A stretch of 10,857 nucleotides of DNA from an uncultured Calothrix sp. (lineage in GTDB: Bacteria > Cyanobacteriota > Cyanobacteriia > Cyanobacteriales > Nostocaceae). The position numbers were made by a program, and so were the translations under genes. The DNA lies in the NCBI GenBank assembly GCA_937884685.1, contig CAKZYM010000866.1, positions 1-10,857 on the forward strand, given 5' to 3'. The notes under the pieces are model-generated. The model worked only from the letters and a program-made list of their open reading frames with translations, was not told the origin of the DNA and did no database searches. This document shows, piece after piece, positions 1-6,781 of the stretch (its first letter is position 1; every line of letters starts with the position of its first letter).

Positions 1-108
1 TTCAGAAACTTGCTCAGATGGTTCGACTATAGATAAATCAACAAGCAAATTCACTAAATTTTCAAGCTGTTCAGCTTCTTCCCGATTCAAGTCAGCATAT
101 TGAGACAT
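1..108 (-). CDS. Unrecognised protein, N-terminal fragment (runs off the window)
   Basis: An open frame on the minus strand begins with ATG at 106-108 and stays open for 36 codons to the window edge. The visible part starts MSQYADLNREEAEQL and is acidic and Leu/Glu-rich (about residues 8-30), as in a soluble amphipathic helix. No signal peptide, membrane segment or known motif is visible. The start is chosen because the frame fits a protein-like composition. A second ATG at 111-113 is in another frame. The ribosome binding site is weak. It lies on the same strand as the coiled-coil gene upstream, separated from it by about 200 bp of repeats. I do not recognise the family, and the fragment is too short to infer a role. 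Confidence 0.5.
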   Translation of the reverse strand, partial: MSQYADLNREEAEQLENLVNLLVDLSIVEPSEQVSE

Positions 109-170
109 TTCATCAATTAACGGTGACCAATGTTAGCGTCAGATTGTCCCGGAAGGACATACAGTAACAG

Positions 171-230
171 TTAGGAGTTAGGAGTTAGGAGTTATGAGTT
201 ATGAGTTATGAGTTAGGAGTTAGGAGTTAG
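171..230. repeat. Heptad tandem repeat (TTAGGAG/TTATGAG)
   Basis: Eight perfect 7-bp units run from 171 to 226 in the order TTAGGAG x3, TTATGAG x3, TTAGGAG x2, followed by a partial TTAG. The block arrangement (3+3+2) suggests growth by duplication of multi-unit blocks. This is the short tandemly repeated repetitive class known from filamentous cyanobacteria. The same unit recurs at 9119-9146 and 9202-9243. Confidence 0.95.
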
Positions 231-240
231 AGACTTTCCT

Positions 241-264
241 CACTCCCTCACTCCCTCACTCCCT
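241..264. repeat. Octad tandem repeat (CACTCCCT x3)
   Basis: Three perfect 8-bp units CACTCCCT occupy 241-264, followed by a partial CACTC and a C/T-rich run to about 299. It lies 10 bp beyond the heptad array, so two periodicities (7 and 8 bp) are juxtaposed in the spacer downstream of the coiled-coil gene. No hairpin terminator was seen here. Confidence 0.9.
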
Positions 265-308
265 CACTCAATTTTCTTCTCCTTTTCCCCTCTCCCCCAT
301 CTTTTTTA

Positions 309-992
309 CTAAGACTTAGCTTCAGAGGAACCGTTGCTTGAACCATTACCCGAACCGTTGGAGCTAGTTAATAATTCCGATAACTTTTTCTCTCCATTTC
401 TAAGCATTTTCATCGAATTATTTTCGCCGTTTTCATCTCCAGCTTCTCGAAGCATGGGAATGAATTCTTTTTCTTTGAGTTGCATTCCTAAAGCGAATAA
501 TGTCTCAGCCATATCGTCTTTAGAAACTTTGTTTTGTTTCAACTTAGAGAAACGATGCTCAATTTCTTCTAGAACCAAATCTCGTAAAGCTAAGACTTCT
601 TCTTCAAATTGAACTTTTGTTTGAGAAGCTTCTTCTCGAATTGATTTGGTTTGAGAATCTAATTCTTCATCTAGTGATTGTACGGAATTAGATAATTTTC
701 TATTTAATCTATCTACTGAAAGACGTAAATCAGCAGCTTCTTCTTCGTTGTTGAGATTAAATAATTTCAGCTTCTTCTCTAAATTTTCAAATCCTGCTTT
801 TAATTCTGATGCAAAATTAATTTTAAGCTGTTCGACATGAGAGCGCATTTCTTGCTGTAGAAGCGAGATATCCGATTCTAGCTTGCCAAATCTGGTTTCA
901 TATTCTCTTATCTGTGCCCCAAAAATGATGTCGCGGATTTGGTCAATATTACCAAGACGTTCCCGCACTTCTTCTCTAAGCATTTGAGTCAT
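309..992 (-). CDS. Conserved cyanobacterial coiled-coil protein
   Basis: The product is 227 aa, soluble, with no signal peptide or membrane segment. Residues about 30-150 are Leu/Glu/Lys/Gln-rich with heptad spacing typical of a long coiled coil. The head (residues 14-25, GNIDQIRDIIFG) and the segment VSKDDMAETLFALGMQLKEK look like conserved ordered parts. The tail is a low-complexity Ser/Gly/Asn stretch. The ATG at 990-992 is chosen over the one at 981-983 because GAGAAGGA-type Shine-Dalgarno sequence (AAGGA at 1002-1006) lies 9 nt upstream of the first. From memory, similar proteins occur widely in cyanobacteria without a defined function; a scaffold or division/segregation-type role is only a guess. 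It is transcribed divergently from the PATAN response regulator. Confidence 0.88.
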   Translation of the reverse strand: MTQMLREEVRERLGNIDQIRDIIFGAQIREYETRFGKLESDISLLQQEMRSHVEQLKINFASELKAGFENLEKKLKLFNLNNEEEAADLRLSVDRLNRKLSNSVQSLDEELDSQTKSIREEASQTKVQFEEEVLALRDLVLEEIEHRFSKLKQNKVSKDDMAETLFALGMQLKEKEFIPMLREAGDENGENNSMKMLRNGEKKLSELLTSSNGSGNGSSNGSSEAKS

Positions 993-1050
993 TGGGCCTA
1001 TTCCTTCTCGTAGATGTACTGATTTTTAAAGTTATTTATCAAACTTCATC

Positions 1051-1075
1051 TCAGATTATAACTTCTGCAATCTGA
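1051..1075 (-). promoter_or_regulatory. Candidate promoter -10 with overlapping inverted repeat, coiled-coil gene
   Basis: On the minus strand a perfect TATAAT hexamer lies at 1060-1055, about 63 bp upstream of the start codon. The -35 at 17 bp (TTTATG) is poor. The -10 sits inside an inverted repeat TCAGATT (1051-1057) / AATCTGA (1069-1075) with an 11-bp spacer, a layout that a dimeric repressor could use. No known regulator consensus was matched. Confidence 0.4.
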
Positions 1076-1188
1076 AGCATAAATCCATAGAAATTTGTAT
1101 CACTTACTTATTGTTCCCACTTATAATCGCTTTCTATCAGGGATAATAAATATTTTTTCTCAAGCTTTCTTAACTTGAATTTGACTGC

Positions 1189-1213
1189 GTGACCGGTGTC
1201 ACGGCATTGTCAC
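1189..1213. promoter_or_regulatory. GTGAC/GTCAC inverted and direct repeats (possible operator)
   Basis: GTGAC (1189-1193), a 4-bp spacer and GTCAC (1198-1202) form an inverted repeat, and a second GTCAC follows at 1209-1213, one helical turn (11 bp) from the previous copy. The last copy overlaps the proposed -35 of the plus-strand gene. The spacing is what a protein binding one face of DNA would need, but the binder is unknown. Confidence 0.3.
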
Positions 1214-1235
1214 ATTTTTTCATTAGTGTTATGAA
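1207..1235 (+). promoter_or_regulatory. Candidate sigma70-type promoter of the PATAN regulator
   Basis: TTGTCA (1207-1212) and TATGAA (1230-1235) are separated by 17 bp, matching the -35/-10 consensus at 5/6 and 4/6 positions. The predicted start would leave a leader of about 135 nt before the ATG at 1379. This is a pattern match only. Confidence 0.35.
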
Positions 1236-1378
1236 TGTAAATACCTAGGGTTTTGTGCAAAAACTTATTATCATTTTTCTTTAATAATTAAATTTGCAAC
1301 CTTCGTTAAATTAAAAAAATCTTTTCTTCTAATATCTACCCTCTACCATCTGTATTCTTTTTAAAGAAGAAAGTTATC

Positions 1379-2593
1379 ATGGTGCATACAGAATTCGTCA
1401 CATATCAAGACCTAATTGAACAGTTTAAAACTTGTACAGCAAATCAATATAGCGGCAAGTTACAGGTAAATTCTTCTACAAAAAAATGGAGTTTATACTA
1501 TCGTTTTGGAAGAATTATTTGGGCAACAGGAGGAGTTCATCCTGTGCGACGCTGGCACAGAAAAGTCAGCCAATATTGTCCTCAAATCAAAATTGATGAG
1601 ATAAAATTAGAACCCAATCAACAAAAAAATTCGCTTTGGGATTATGAGTTATTAACCACTTTATACAAACAAAAAAAAGTAGAAAGAACTCAAGTTGATG
1701 GTGTCGCAAAAAATGTGATATCAGAAGTATTATTCGATATTGCACAGCAGGCAAATTTTGAAGATATATACTGTAGTCGCAATCCTAAAGTTATCTTAGA
1801 CATATCCCTGACCTTCATGAATACAGATTTCTTCTTGAAGCGAATGGAAGAAGAATGGAGTGCTTGGGCTGGGGCTGGATTAGCAAACTTTACTCCTCAT
1901 CTATCACCTATCTTACTCCAAGAAAAGCAAATCCAACAGCTTGTTACTCCGAATGTTTACCAAAACTTTGTTAATTTCGTTAATGGCAAATATACTTTAC
2001 AAGATTTAGCTATAAAACTAAATTTTAATATTCTGAAAATATCCTCTGATTTACTACCTTTTATTCTTAGAGGATTTATTCAAATGTCGGAGTTGCCAGA
2101 TTTAACTTTATCAATAAAAGAAGTCAAGAAAGATATCCCGTCTGCTTCTCAACAAAAAGTAAAAGCTCCGCTTATTGCTTGTATTGATGACAGCCTTCAA
2201 GTATGTCAAACTGTCGGGAGCATTATTACGTCAAATGGTATGAGGTTTATTCAAATTCAAGATGCGATTCAAGCAATACCTTCTTTGATAGAAAACACAC
2301 CAGATTTGATATTTTTAGATTTAATGATGCCAGTTGTCAATGGGTACGAAGTTTGTGCCCAAATCAGACGAGTTAGTAAACTTGCCAATATTCCGATAAT
2401 TATATTAACCGGTAGTGATGGACTGTTTGATAAATTCCGCGCTAAAGTTGCTGGTTCCACTGACTTTATGACTAAACCGATAGTAGCCGAAAAGCTTTTA
2501 GCTGCAATAAATAAGCATTTAGAGAAGCCAATACCTAATTTGGAACAGCAGATTTCATCCGGTAAAGCATCGGAACCGCAGTTTGCAATGTAA
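1379..2593 (+). CDS. PATAN-domain response regulator (PatA/PixG type)
   Basis: The product is 404 aa and soluble. The N-terminal half (about 5-250) is a PATAN/DUF4388-type region with the family signature at residues 43-62 (FGRIIWATGGVHPVRRW...). A standard receiver follows at about 264-385 with the acidic pair D270/D271, phospho-acceptor D314, T344 and K366 all present, so it should be phosphorylatable. It ends in a short Gln/Ser-rich tail. There is no DNA-binding or enzymatic output domain. Relatives include PatA of heterocyst patterning and PixG/TaxP1-type regulators of phototaxis and pili, where the PATAN part mediates protein contacts. No CheA, CheW or other chemotaxis gene lies nearby, so it is an orphan and should not be named patA. 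Translation starts at the ATG 1379-1381; the following GTG codon is also in frame. Confidence 0.9.
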   Translation: MVHTEFVTYQDLIEQFKTCTANQYSGKLQVNSSTKKWSLYYRFGRIIWATGGVHPVRRWHRKVSQYCPQIKIDEIKLEPNQQKNSLWDYELLTTLYKQKKVERTQVDGVAKNVISEVLFDIAQQANFEDIYCSRNPKVILDISLTFMNTDFFLKRMEEEWSAWAGAGLANFTPHLSPILLQEKQIQQLVTPNVYQNFVNFVNGKYTLQDLAIKLNFNILKISSDLLPFILRGFIQMSELPDLTLSIKEVKKDIPSASQQKVKAPLIACIDDSLQVCQTVGSIITSNGMRFIQIQDAIQAIPSLIENTPDLIFLDLMMPVVNGYEVCAQIRRVSKLANIPIIILTGSDGLFDKFRAKVAGSTDFMTKPIVAEKLLAAINKHLEKPIPNLEQQISSGKASEPQFAM

Positions 2594-2654
2594 TTCCTGT
2601 TTTTACCTACCTCTATTAGTCTTTAAATTAGTTCTTTATTTTCACAACTGTGAG

Positions 2655-2676
2655 GAGACGTGATATATCACGTCTC
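2655..2676. terminator. Perfect 22-bp palindrome between convergent genes
   Basis: GAGACGTGATA (2655-2665) is followed directly by its exact reverse complement (2666-2676). The outer flanks TG and CA extend the symmetry imperfectly. It lies 62 bp past the stop of the plus gene and 79 bp past the stop of the minus gene, so a hairpin would serve both as a bidirectional terminator, although no clear T-run follows on either strand. GTAGAGACG...CGTCTCTAC palindromes are, from memory, common dispersed elements in cyanobacterial genomes, so it may instead be a repeat copy. Confidence 0.6.
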
Positions 2677-2710
2677 TACAATTTATTGGAATTAATATAC
2701 TTTTTCAATT

Positions 2711-2752
2711 TAGAATCCAGAATCTAAAATCTAAAATCCAAAATCCAAAATC
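2711..2752. repeat. Heptad tandem repeat (TAAAATC/CAAAATC class)
   Basis: Six 7-bp units run TAGAATC, CAGAATC, TAAAATC x2, CAAAATC x2, ending 3 bp before the stop codon of the minus-strand regulator gene. On the minus strand they read as the GATTTTA/GATTTTG class, the same family as the TTTAGAT/TTTGGAT block at 9154-9195, but inverted relative to it. Confidence 0.92.
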
Positions 2753-2755
2753 ATC

Positions 2756-5227
2756 CTATCCTTCAACAAAATGACGCAGACGATACATAAAGGCTGAAAT
2801 CTTGCAAGGAACGTTAACATAATCAAAGCATCCTAAATGCAAAGCTTTCTCGACTTCATTTGCAGTCTTAGATAACCACACCACTTTAGAACGCTGAATA
2901 ACTTTATGTTTTTTCAAGTGTTTGAGAATTTCTAAACCGTTTAAACCTGGTAAATTTTCTTCCAGCAAAATAACTTCCCCGTGTAGCGAAGGATTGTTTT
3001 CTGTTAATGCTTCTAATGCTGTTTTTCCGTCTTTGAGCCAATGGACATGATAGCCTCTAGTTAACAACCCTTTCATGATTGAATCCGCGAAAGCTGAATC
3101 TTGGTGTAAGAGAATCACACTTTGATGAAGCTTTGGTTGATTAGATTGAAGCGGTTTCCAATTAAAAGGTACAATGCGATTTCCTCCAGATTCTTTAGCT
3201 TTTTCCATGGTTGAAGCGGCCAAACGGTAGAGTGTTTTTATGTCGCTTCCATCAAGAGGGTATTGAGTAACCCCAGCACTGAAAGTCAGATTCACTATTT
3301 GTTCGTTAATTTCAAATTCTGTGGAGCGTAGTATTTCTAATATTTCTGCTAACCATTCAACCCCATAACCACGACTGATACCGTACATCCCGACCAAAAA
3401 CTCTCCACCATTCCAAGAAGAGACGATATCTTCGCTTCGTAATTCTTTCTGCAACAAAGAAGCTAAACAACGTAACATTTTATCGCCGAATCCATGTCCG
3501 TAGTTATGGTTGATTTTATCTAAATTATCTATTTTGATTATTGCGAAACAAAAGCACTGTTGATACTGATTTGCTAAACGTAATAGTTTTTCTAAATCTT
3601 GGGTAGCACGTTGACGATTTACTAAACCAGTTAGGGGATTAATTTCTGCTTGCTCTCGCAGCAAACGATTACGTTCCAAGCGGTTGAAAATACGGGTAAT
3701 TAATTCGGGAGCAACAACCGGTTTATTGATAAAATCATCAGCCCCTGCCGAAAATACTTGTTGAATGGTTTCACCATCTCGCTGTCCCGTCAGAAAAATG
3801 ATTGGTAGCCAAGCCCACCGAGAATCATTACGTAATAATTGACAGAGTTCAATGCCATCAATATTTGGCATTTGCACATCTAATATGAGTAAATCTGGCT
3901 TTACAGATTCAAGCTCCTCCCAAAATTGCAGTGAATTACTAAGGATATTAACTTTTATTCCCCAAGGTTCAAGCAATGTTTTTACCAGACGGAGAACCAT
4001 TGTGTCATCATCAACTAACATTACTTTAGCTTCGGGTCTTTTCGCTGGTTTTATAGTTTGATAAATAATTTCTAGAACTCGATTAGAGGAAATCGGTTTG
4101 TGAAAAAAGCCTTGGCTTTTACGACGAGCAAGTGCAACTCTGTCCGTTGATAATTCTTGTTTAGTAAATATAAGTAGGGGAATTGGAGGTTGTTGTTTTG
4201 ACATTTCCTCCAAAAAAACGAATTTATTTTCGCCTTTATTAACAGATATATCCAGTAAAATAACATCTGGACGAATCCTTTGTATTGAATCTCTTGCAAG
4301 CTTTGAGTTGGGTGCGATCGCCGTTTGGAATCCCCGCTCTGTTGCAAGCTCAACTAAAGTATCAATAAATTCTTTATCTTCATCTACAATTAGCAAACGA
4401 GTTTGGGGTTTATCCGAATCAACTGGAGTTTGCTTGTTTGGAACGAGTGTTGTTTGATTTTTCTGTATTGCGCTTTGAGAAGTTGAAGAAGCATTAGAAT
4501 GTAGTAGCTTCTTACTTAATGTAGAATTGTTATCTGTAGAAGACACCGTTTGCAAAGCAGGATTTAAACGATAGCCGACTCCAAAAACTGTTTCAATTAA
4601 ATCGGGAGCTTTCGCAGCCTTCAATTTTTGTCTCAGTCTTTTGATTAGCGTCCTTATAGCATCACGGGTTGGTGGCTCATCTTCAAAAGTCCACAGTTGA
4701 TTTAGAATACTGGTTTGACTGTATATCTTCTGTGCATCCTGCATGAATAACTCTACAAGAGCATATTCTTTCTTCGTTAAATTTAAAAGGACATCAGCGT
4801 ATTTGACCTCTCCAGTTCTTGCTTCCAAAGAAAGTTTTCCCCACTCCAATATGGTCGATACTGTCGTAGCCTTTCTTCGCAATAAAGCGCGGATTCTAGC
4901 AGTTAATTCCGCTAAAGGTACTGGTTTAACAACATAGTCATCAGCACCAGCATCCAAACCCCTAATTTTATCTTCGCTCGCGGCTCTTTGGGTCAAAAAC
5001 ATCACCAAAACTTGCCAACCTTTCGCACGCAAACGACTGCAAAAAGTAATCCCATCCAGCTTTGGTAATATTACATCCAGCACAATTAAATCGTATTCCT
5101 GTGCTTCAACAAATTCCCAACCTTCTTGTCCATCTACCGCAGCATCAACAACATATCGATGTTGTTTTAAATTCGCTTTTAGTTCGTTAGTGAATTGCTC
5201 ATCATCATTTATAAGCAGAATCTTCAT
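2756..5227 (-). CDS. Multi-receiver transcriptional regulator REC-wHTH-REC-REC-GGDEF-REC
   Basis: This 823-aa protein combines DNA binding with c-di-GMP-type and phosphotransfer modules. Domain order: REC1 1-117 (D8/D9, D51, T79, K101); OmpR-type winged helix 126-222, ending in the VFGVGYRL wing signature; a Ser/Thr/Gln linker 224-275; REC2 276-394 (D326, T355, K377); REC3 399-517 (D407, D450, T480, K502); GGDEF 526-690; REC4 701-822. The GGDEF motif reads NGGEF (606-610) with K565 where the first metal-binding Asp should be, so synthesis of c-di-GMP is unlikely. The inhibitory-site RxxD (R597-D600) is kept. REC4 has E756 at the phospho-acceptor position and V806 at the Lys position. Only REC1-3 should accept phosphate. 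No histidine kinase is adjacent. The ATG lacks a Shine-Dalgarno sequence, and a TATACT hexamer at 5278-5273 is a possible -10. It is 276 bp from the glycosyltransferase upstream, so probably transcribed alone. Automated labels may call it a diguanylate cyclase, which the residues do not support. Confidence 0.93.
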   Translation of the reverse strand: MKILLINDDEQFTNELKANLKQHRYVVDAAVDGQEGWEFVEAQEYDLIVLDVILPKLDGITFCSRLRAKGWQVLVMFLTQRAASEDKIRGLDAGADDYVVKPVPLAELTARIRALLRRKATTVSTILEWGKLSLEARTGEVKYADVLLNLTKKEYALVELFMQDAQKIYSQTSILNQLWTFEDEPPTRDAIRTLIKRLRQKLKAAKAPDLIETVFGVGYRLNPALQTVSSTDNNSTLSKKLLHSNASSTSQSAIQKNQTTLVPNKQTPVDSDKPQTRLLIVDEDKEFIDTLVELATERGFQTAIAPNSKLARDSIQRIRPDVILLDISVNKGENKFVFLEEMSKQQPPIPLLIFTKQELSTDRVALARRKSQGFFHKPISSNRVLEIIYQTIKPAKRPEAKVMLVDDDTMVLRLVKTLLEPWGIKVNILSNSLQFWEELESVKPDLLILDVQMPNIDGIELCQLLRNDSRWAWLPIIFLTGQRDGETIQQVFSAGADDFINKPVVAPELITRIFNRLERNRLLREQAEINPLTGLVNRQRATQDLEKLLRLANQYQQCFCFAIIKIDNLDKINHNYGHGFGDKMLRCLASLLQKELRSEDIVSSWNGGEFLVGMYGISRGYGVEWLAEILEILRSTEFEINEQIVNLTFSAGVTQYPLDGSDIKTLYRLAASTMEKAKESGGNRIVPFNWKPLQSNQPKLHQSVILLHQDSAFADSIMKGLLTRGYHVHWLKDGKTALEALTENNPSLHGEVILLEENLPGLNGLEILKHLKKHKVIQRSKVVWLSKTANEVEKALHLGCFDYVNVPCKISAFMYRLRHFVEG
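4314..4321. other. HIP1 octamer GCGATCGC
   Basis: A perfect palindromic GCGATCGC lies inside the regulator CDS. This octamer is over-represented in many cyanobacterial genomes, which supports the taxonomic reading. It is the only copy I found in the window. Confidence 0.85.
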
Positions 5228-5503
5228 TACTGGGGAACACAGATATTTATTGAAATATTTTTCACTTTGGCAAGTATAGCCTAAGCAAATCGGGAGTGGG
5301 AGAAGAAGAAATATTCTTTGCTAATTGCTAGTATTTGACCACATTAATTTTGCTGTTTAAAAAGTTCGTATTAACGGAAAAGCTTGCTATTATCCCCCAA
5401 ATAACCGTTGAAGGACTGTTAGCATAGCGTGGCAGCTAGAGTATACTCCTTAGTACAAACTCCGCAAAATTAATATGGCAAAGTACTAGTAACCACTAAC
5501 TTT

Positions 5504-6472
5504 TCATAGCCATTCAATTTTCTTGGCTTGAGGAGGTAGTTGTGCTTGCTGCTGTCCCATGTAACGCGCTCTAGCGGTAAACAAGCCAATTGGTGTATTA
5601 ACATAGTCTAAGAAACTTGCTTTACCTAATAAGGCTTTGACGCTAATTTTGGGTACTTCCTTGAAAAGCCAGCGTGCTAAGCGGTAGTAACATTCATATT
5701 TGGTTATCTCGCGCATCAATTCGACATCATGCAATTCGTGAAGATAGCTATTTGAACGTCCATAGCGTTTCCACTGGCTTTTTAATTCTTTGAATGTGCT
5801 TCGATGACGATGTTGGACGATTGCTTGAGGAGCAAATTCTAAATTTCCAATTTCAAGTTGCAAAATTCGCCAACATATATCAGCATCCCCCCCAGTTGTT
5901 AAATAAGGACGAAATAGCCCTGCTTTTTCTAAAGCAAATCGACGAATTGCTAAATTTGCAGTTTGTCCGTAAGCACAAAATTTATTCGCTAATGTATGTT
6001 TTTGCGATAAAGTTTCTTGTCTATCGGCGTATCTTTCTAATAAACCATTCGCTGGTAAAGCCGTAATTTCACCTGCGACTATTACTATATTGTCATTGAT
6101 AAAAGGTTGAACTAATTCATCTAACCACTGTGGCTGAGGACGACAATCAGCATCGGTAAAAGCAATAATTTCACCTGACCCTTCACGAATACCCGTATTG
6201 CGTGCAGCATAAGAACTTTGAATTTCTTTTTCGCTCAAAGCGCGAATTTTTATGGGGCTATTTTCTAAAGCTAGTTTTAATAATTCAAAAGTACCATCAC
6301 TACTGTTATTATCTACTAGCAAATACTCTACCTTATCTTTTGGGTAAGTTTGAGCCAATAGGCAGTTAATTAATTCTGGTAAATCTGTTGTACCGTTATA
6401 AATAGGAACCACAACTGATACCTCTGGTTTAAAGGTATTGGTCGCGGATGTCTTAAATGACTCGTTATTCAT
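5504..6472 (-). CDS. Family 2 glycosyltransferase
   Basis: The product is 322 aa with a GT-A fold signature. VSVVVPIYNG (18-27) is the nucleotide-binding first strand; DNNSSDGT (54-61) follows; YAARNTG (88-94) is typical of the family; TDADC (106-110) contains the DxD motif that binds the metal and the UDP/GDP-sugar; GGDADICWR (194-202) is the distal acidic/acceptor-site motif; and an HRHR segment sits before a basic helix. No signal peptide or membrane span is seen, so it should act in the cytoplasm or at the inner face of the membrane, adding sugar to a polysaccharide or lipid acceptor. Exopolysaccharide (for instance hormogonium or sheath polysaccharide) is a reasonable role in a filamentous cyanobacterium, but no other polysaccharide gene is in the window, so donor and product are unknown. 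The start is the first ATG; there is no clear ribosome binding site. Confidence 0.92.
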   Translation of the reverse strand: MNNESFKTSATNTFKPEVSVVVPIYNGTTDLPELINCLLAQTYPKDKVEYLLVDNNSSDGTFELLKLALENSPIKIRALSEKEIQSSYAARNTGIREGSGEIIAFTDADCRPQPQWLDELVQPFINDNIVIVAGEITALPANGLLERYADRQETLSQKHTLANKFCAYGQTANLAIRRFALEKAGLFRPYLTTGGDADICWRILQLEIGNLEFAPQAIVQHRHRSTFKELKSQWKRYGRSNSYLHELHDVELMREITKYECYYRLARWLFKEVPKISVKALLGKASFLDYVNTPIGLFTARARYMGQQQAQLPPQAKKIEWL

Positions 6473-6503
6473 AAATGAAGAAATAAAAGGACTAGGAATT
6501 ATT

Positions 6504-6528
6504 GGTTATTAGTGAAAAACTACTAACC
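6504..6528 (-). promoter_or_regulatory. Hairpin in the 5' leader of the glycosyltransferase gene
   Basis: GGTTATTAGT (6504-6513) and ACTACTAACC (6519-6528) pair at 9 of 10 positions around a 5-nt loop, ending 32 bp upstream of the glycosyltransferase start codon. It could shape translation or be an operator. It is not followed by a U-tract in the direction of transcription. Confidence 0.3.
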
Positions 6529-6657
6529 CTCTAGTTTTCAGTATTCCCAATCCAAAAAGCATTATCAATAATTTTATGAAATCAAGTAGCAAGTAATATA
6601 GCTAAATAACTAAATAGTAAAAAATAAAAAAGAATAATTATAATCTTAATAGCTAAA

Positions 6658-6689
6658 ATTTTGCGGACGAGGTAATCTATCCGCAAAAT
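6658..6689 (-). terminator. Candidate terminator of the protease gene
   Basis: Arms ATTTTGCGGA (6658-6667) and TCCGCAAAAT (6680-6689) are perfectly complementary over 10 bp with a 12-nt loop, and TTT follows the stem on the minus strand. It begins 92 nt past the protease stop codon. The stem has a GC-rich core with an A/T base and resembles a Rho-independent terminator with a short U-tract. Confidence 0.45.
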
Positions 6690-6720
6690 AAGTAAAGTCA
6701 CACCACGCATTTCAACTTAC

Positions 6721-6740
6721 CCATAAATCATGGTTTATGG
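6721..6740 (-). terminator. Small hairpin in the protease 3' untranslated region
   Basis: CCATAAA (6721-6727) and TTTATGG (6734-6740) form a perfect 7-bp stem with a 6-nt loop, 41 nt past the protease stop codon. There is no U-tract, so it may protect the 3' end or pause polymerase rather than terminate. Confidence 0.3.
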
Positions 6741-6781
6741 TCGCGGTATATGTTTCGATTTTTCCAAGTATTAAGAATAAT

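Larger units (their letters stand above)
993..1378. other. Divergent intergenic region, coiled-coil gene / PATAN regulator
   Basis: This 386-bp AT-rich spacer separates two divergent start codons. It holds a good -10 and ribosome binding site for the minus-strand gene, a candidate promoter and GTGAC/GTCAC repeats for the plus-strand gene (listed separately), and a purine-rich AAGAAG stretch at about 1363-1372 that could act as a weak ribosome binding site for the plus gene. No small ORF or RNA gene was recognised. Confidence 0.6.
6473..6781. other. Intergenic region, protease 3' end to glycosyltransferase start
   Basis: This 309-bp very AT-rich spacer carries three hairpins: 6721-6740 and 6658-6689 just past the protease gene (listed as terminator candidates), and 6504-6528 in the presumed leader of the glycosyltransferase gene. 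A convincing -10/-35 pair for the glycosyltransferase was not found. No coding sequence is supported. Confidence 0.55.

Noticed and set aside
171..264. Possible CRISPR-like array
   Set aside because: Units are 7 or 8 bp in direct tandem with no spacers, so this is a simple tandem repeat.
1379..2593. Naming the gene patA or pixG
   Set aside because: Domain order fits the family, but cyanobacteria carry many paralogues and no che/pix neighbours are present to decide.
4072..4353. Minus-strand 93-aa ORF overlapping the large regulator
   Set aside because: It is a shadow in another frame of REC2, whose motifs are intact.
2756..5227. Active diguanylate cyclase
   Set aside because: The metal-binding residues are replaced (K565, G608), so the domain name alone does not support enzyme activity.
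5441..5457. Possible NtcA site (GTA-N8-TAC)
   Set aside because: The two half-sites in this region are separated by 10 bp, not 8, and no suitably placed -10 follows.
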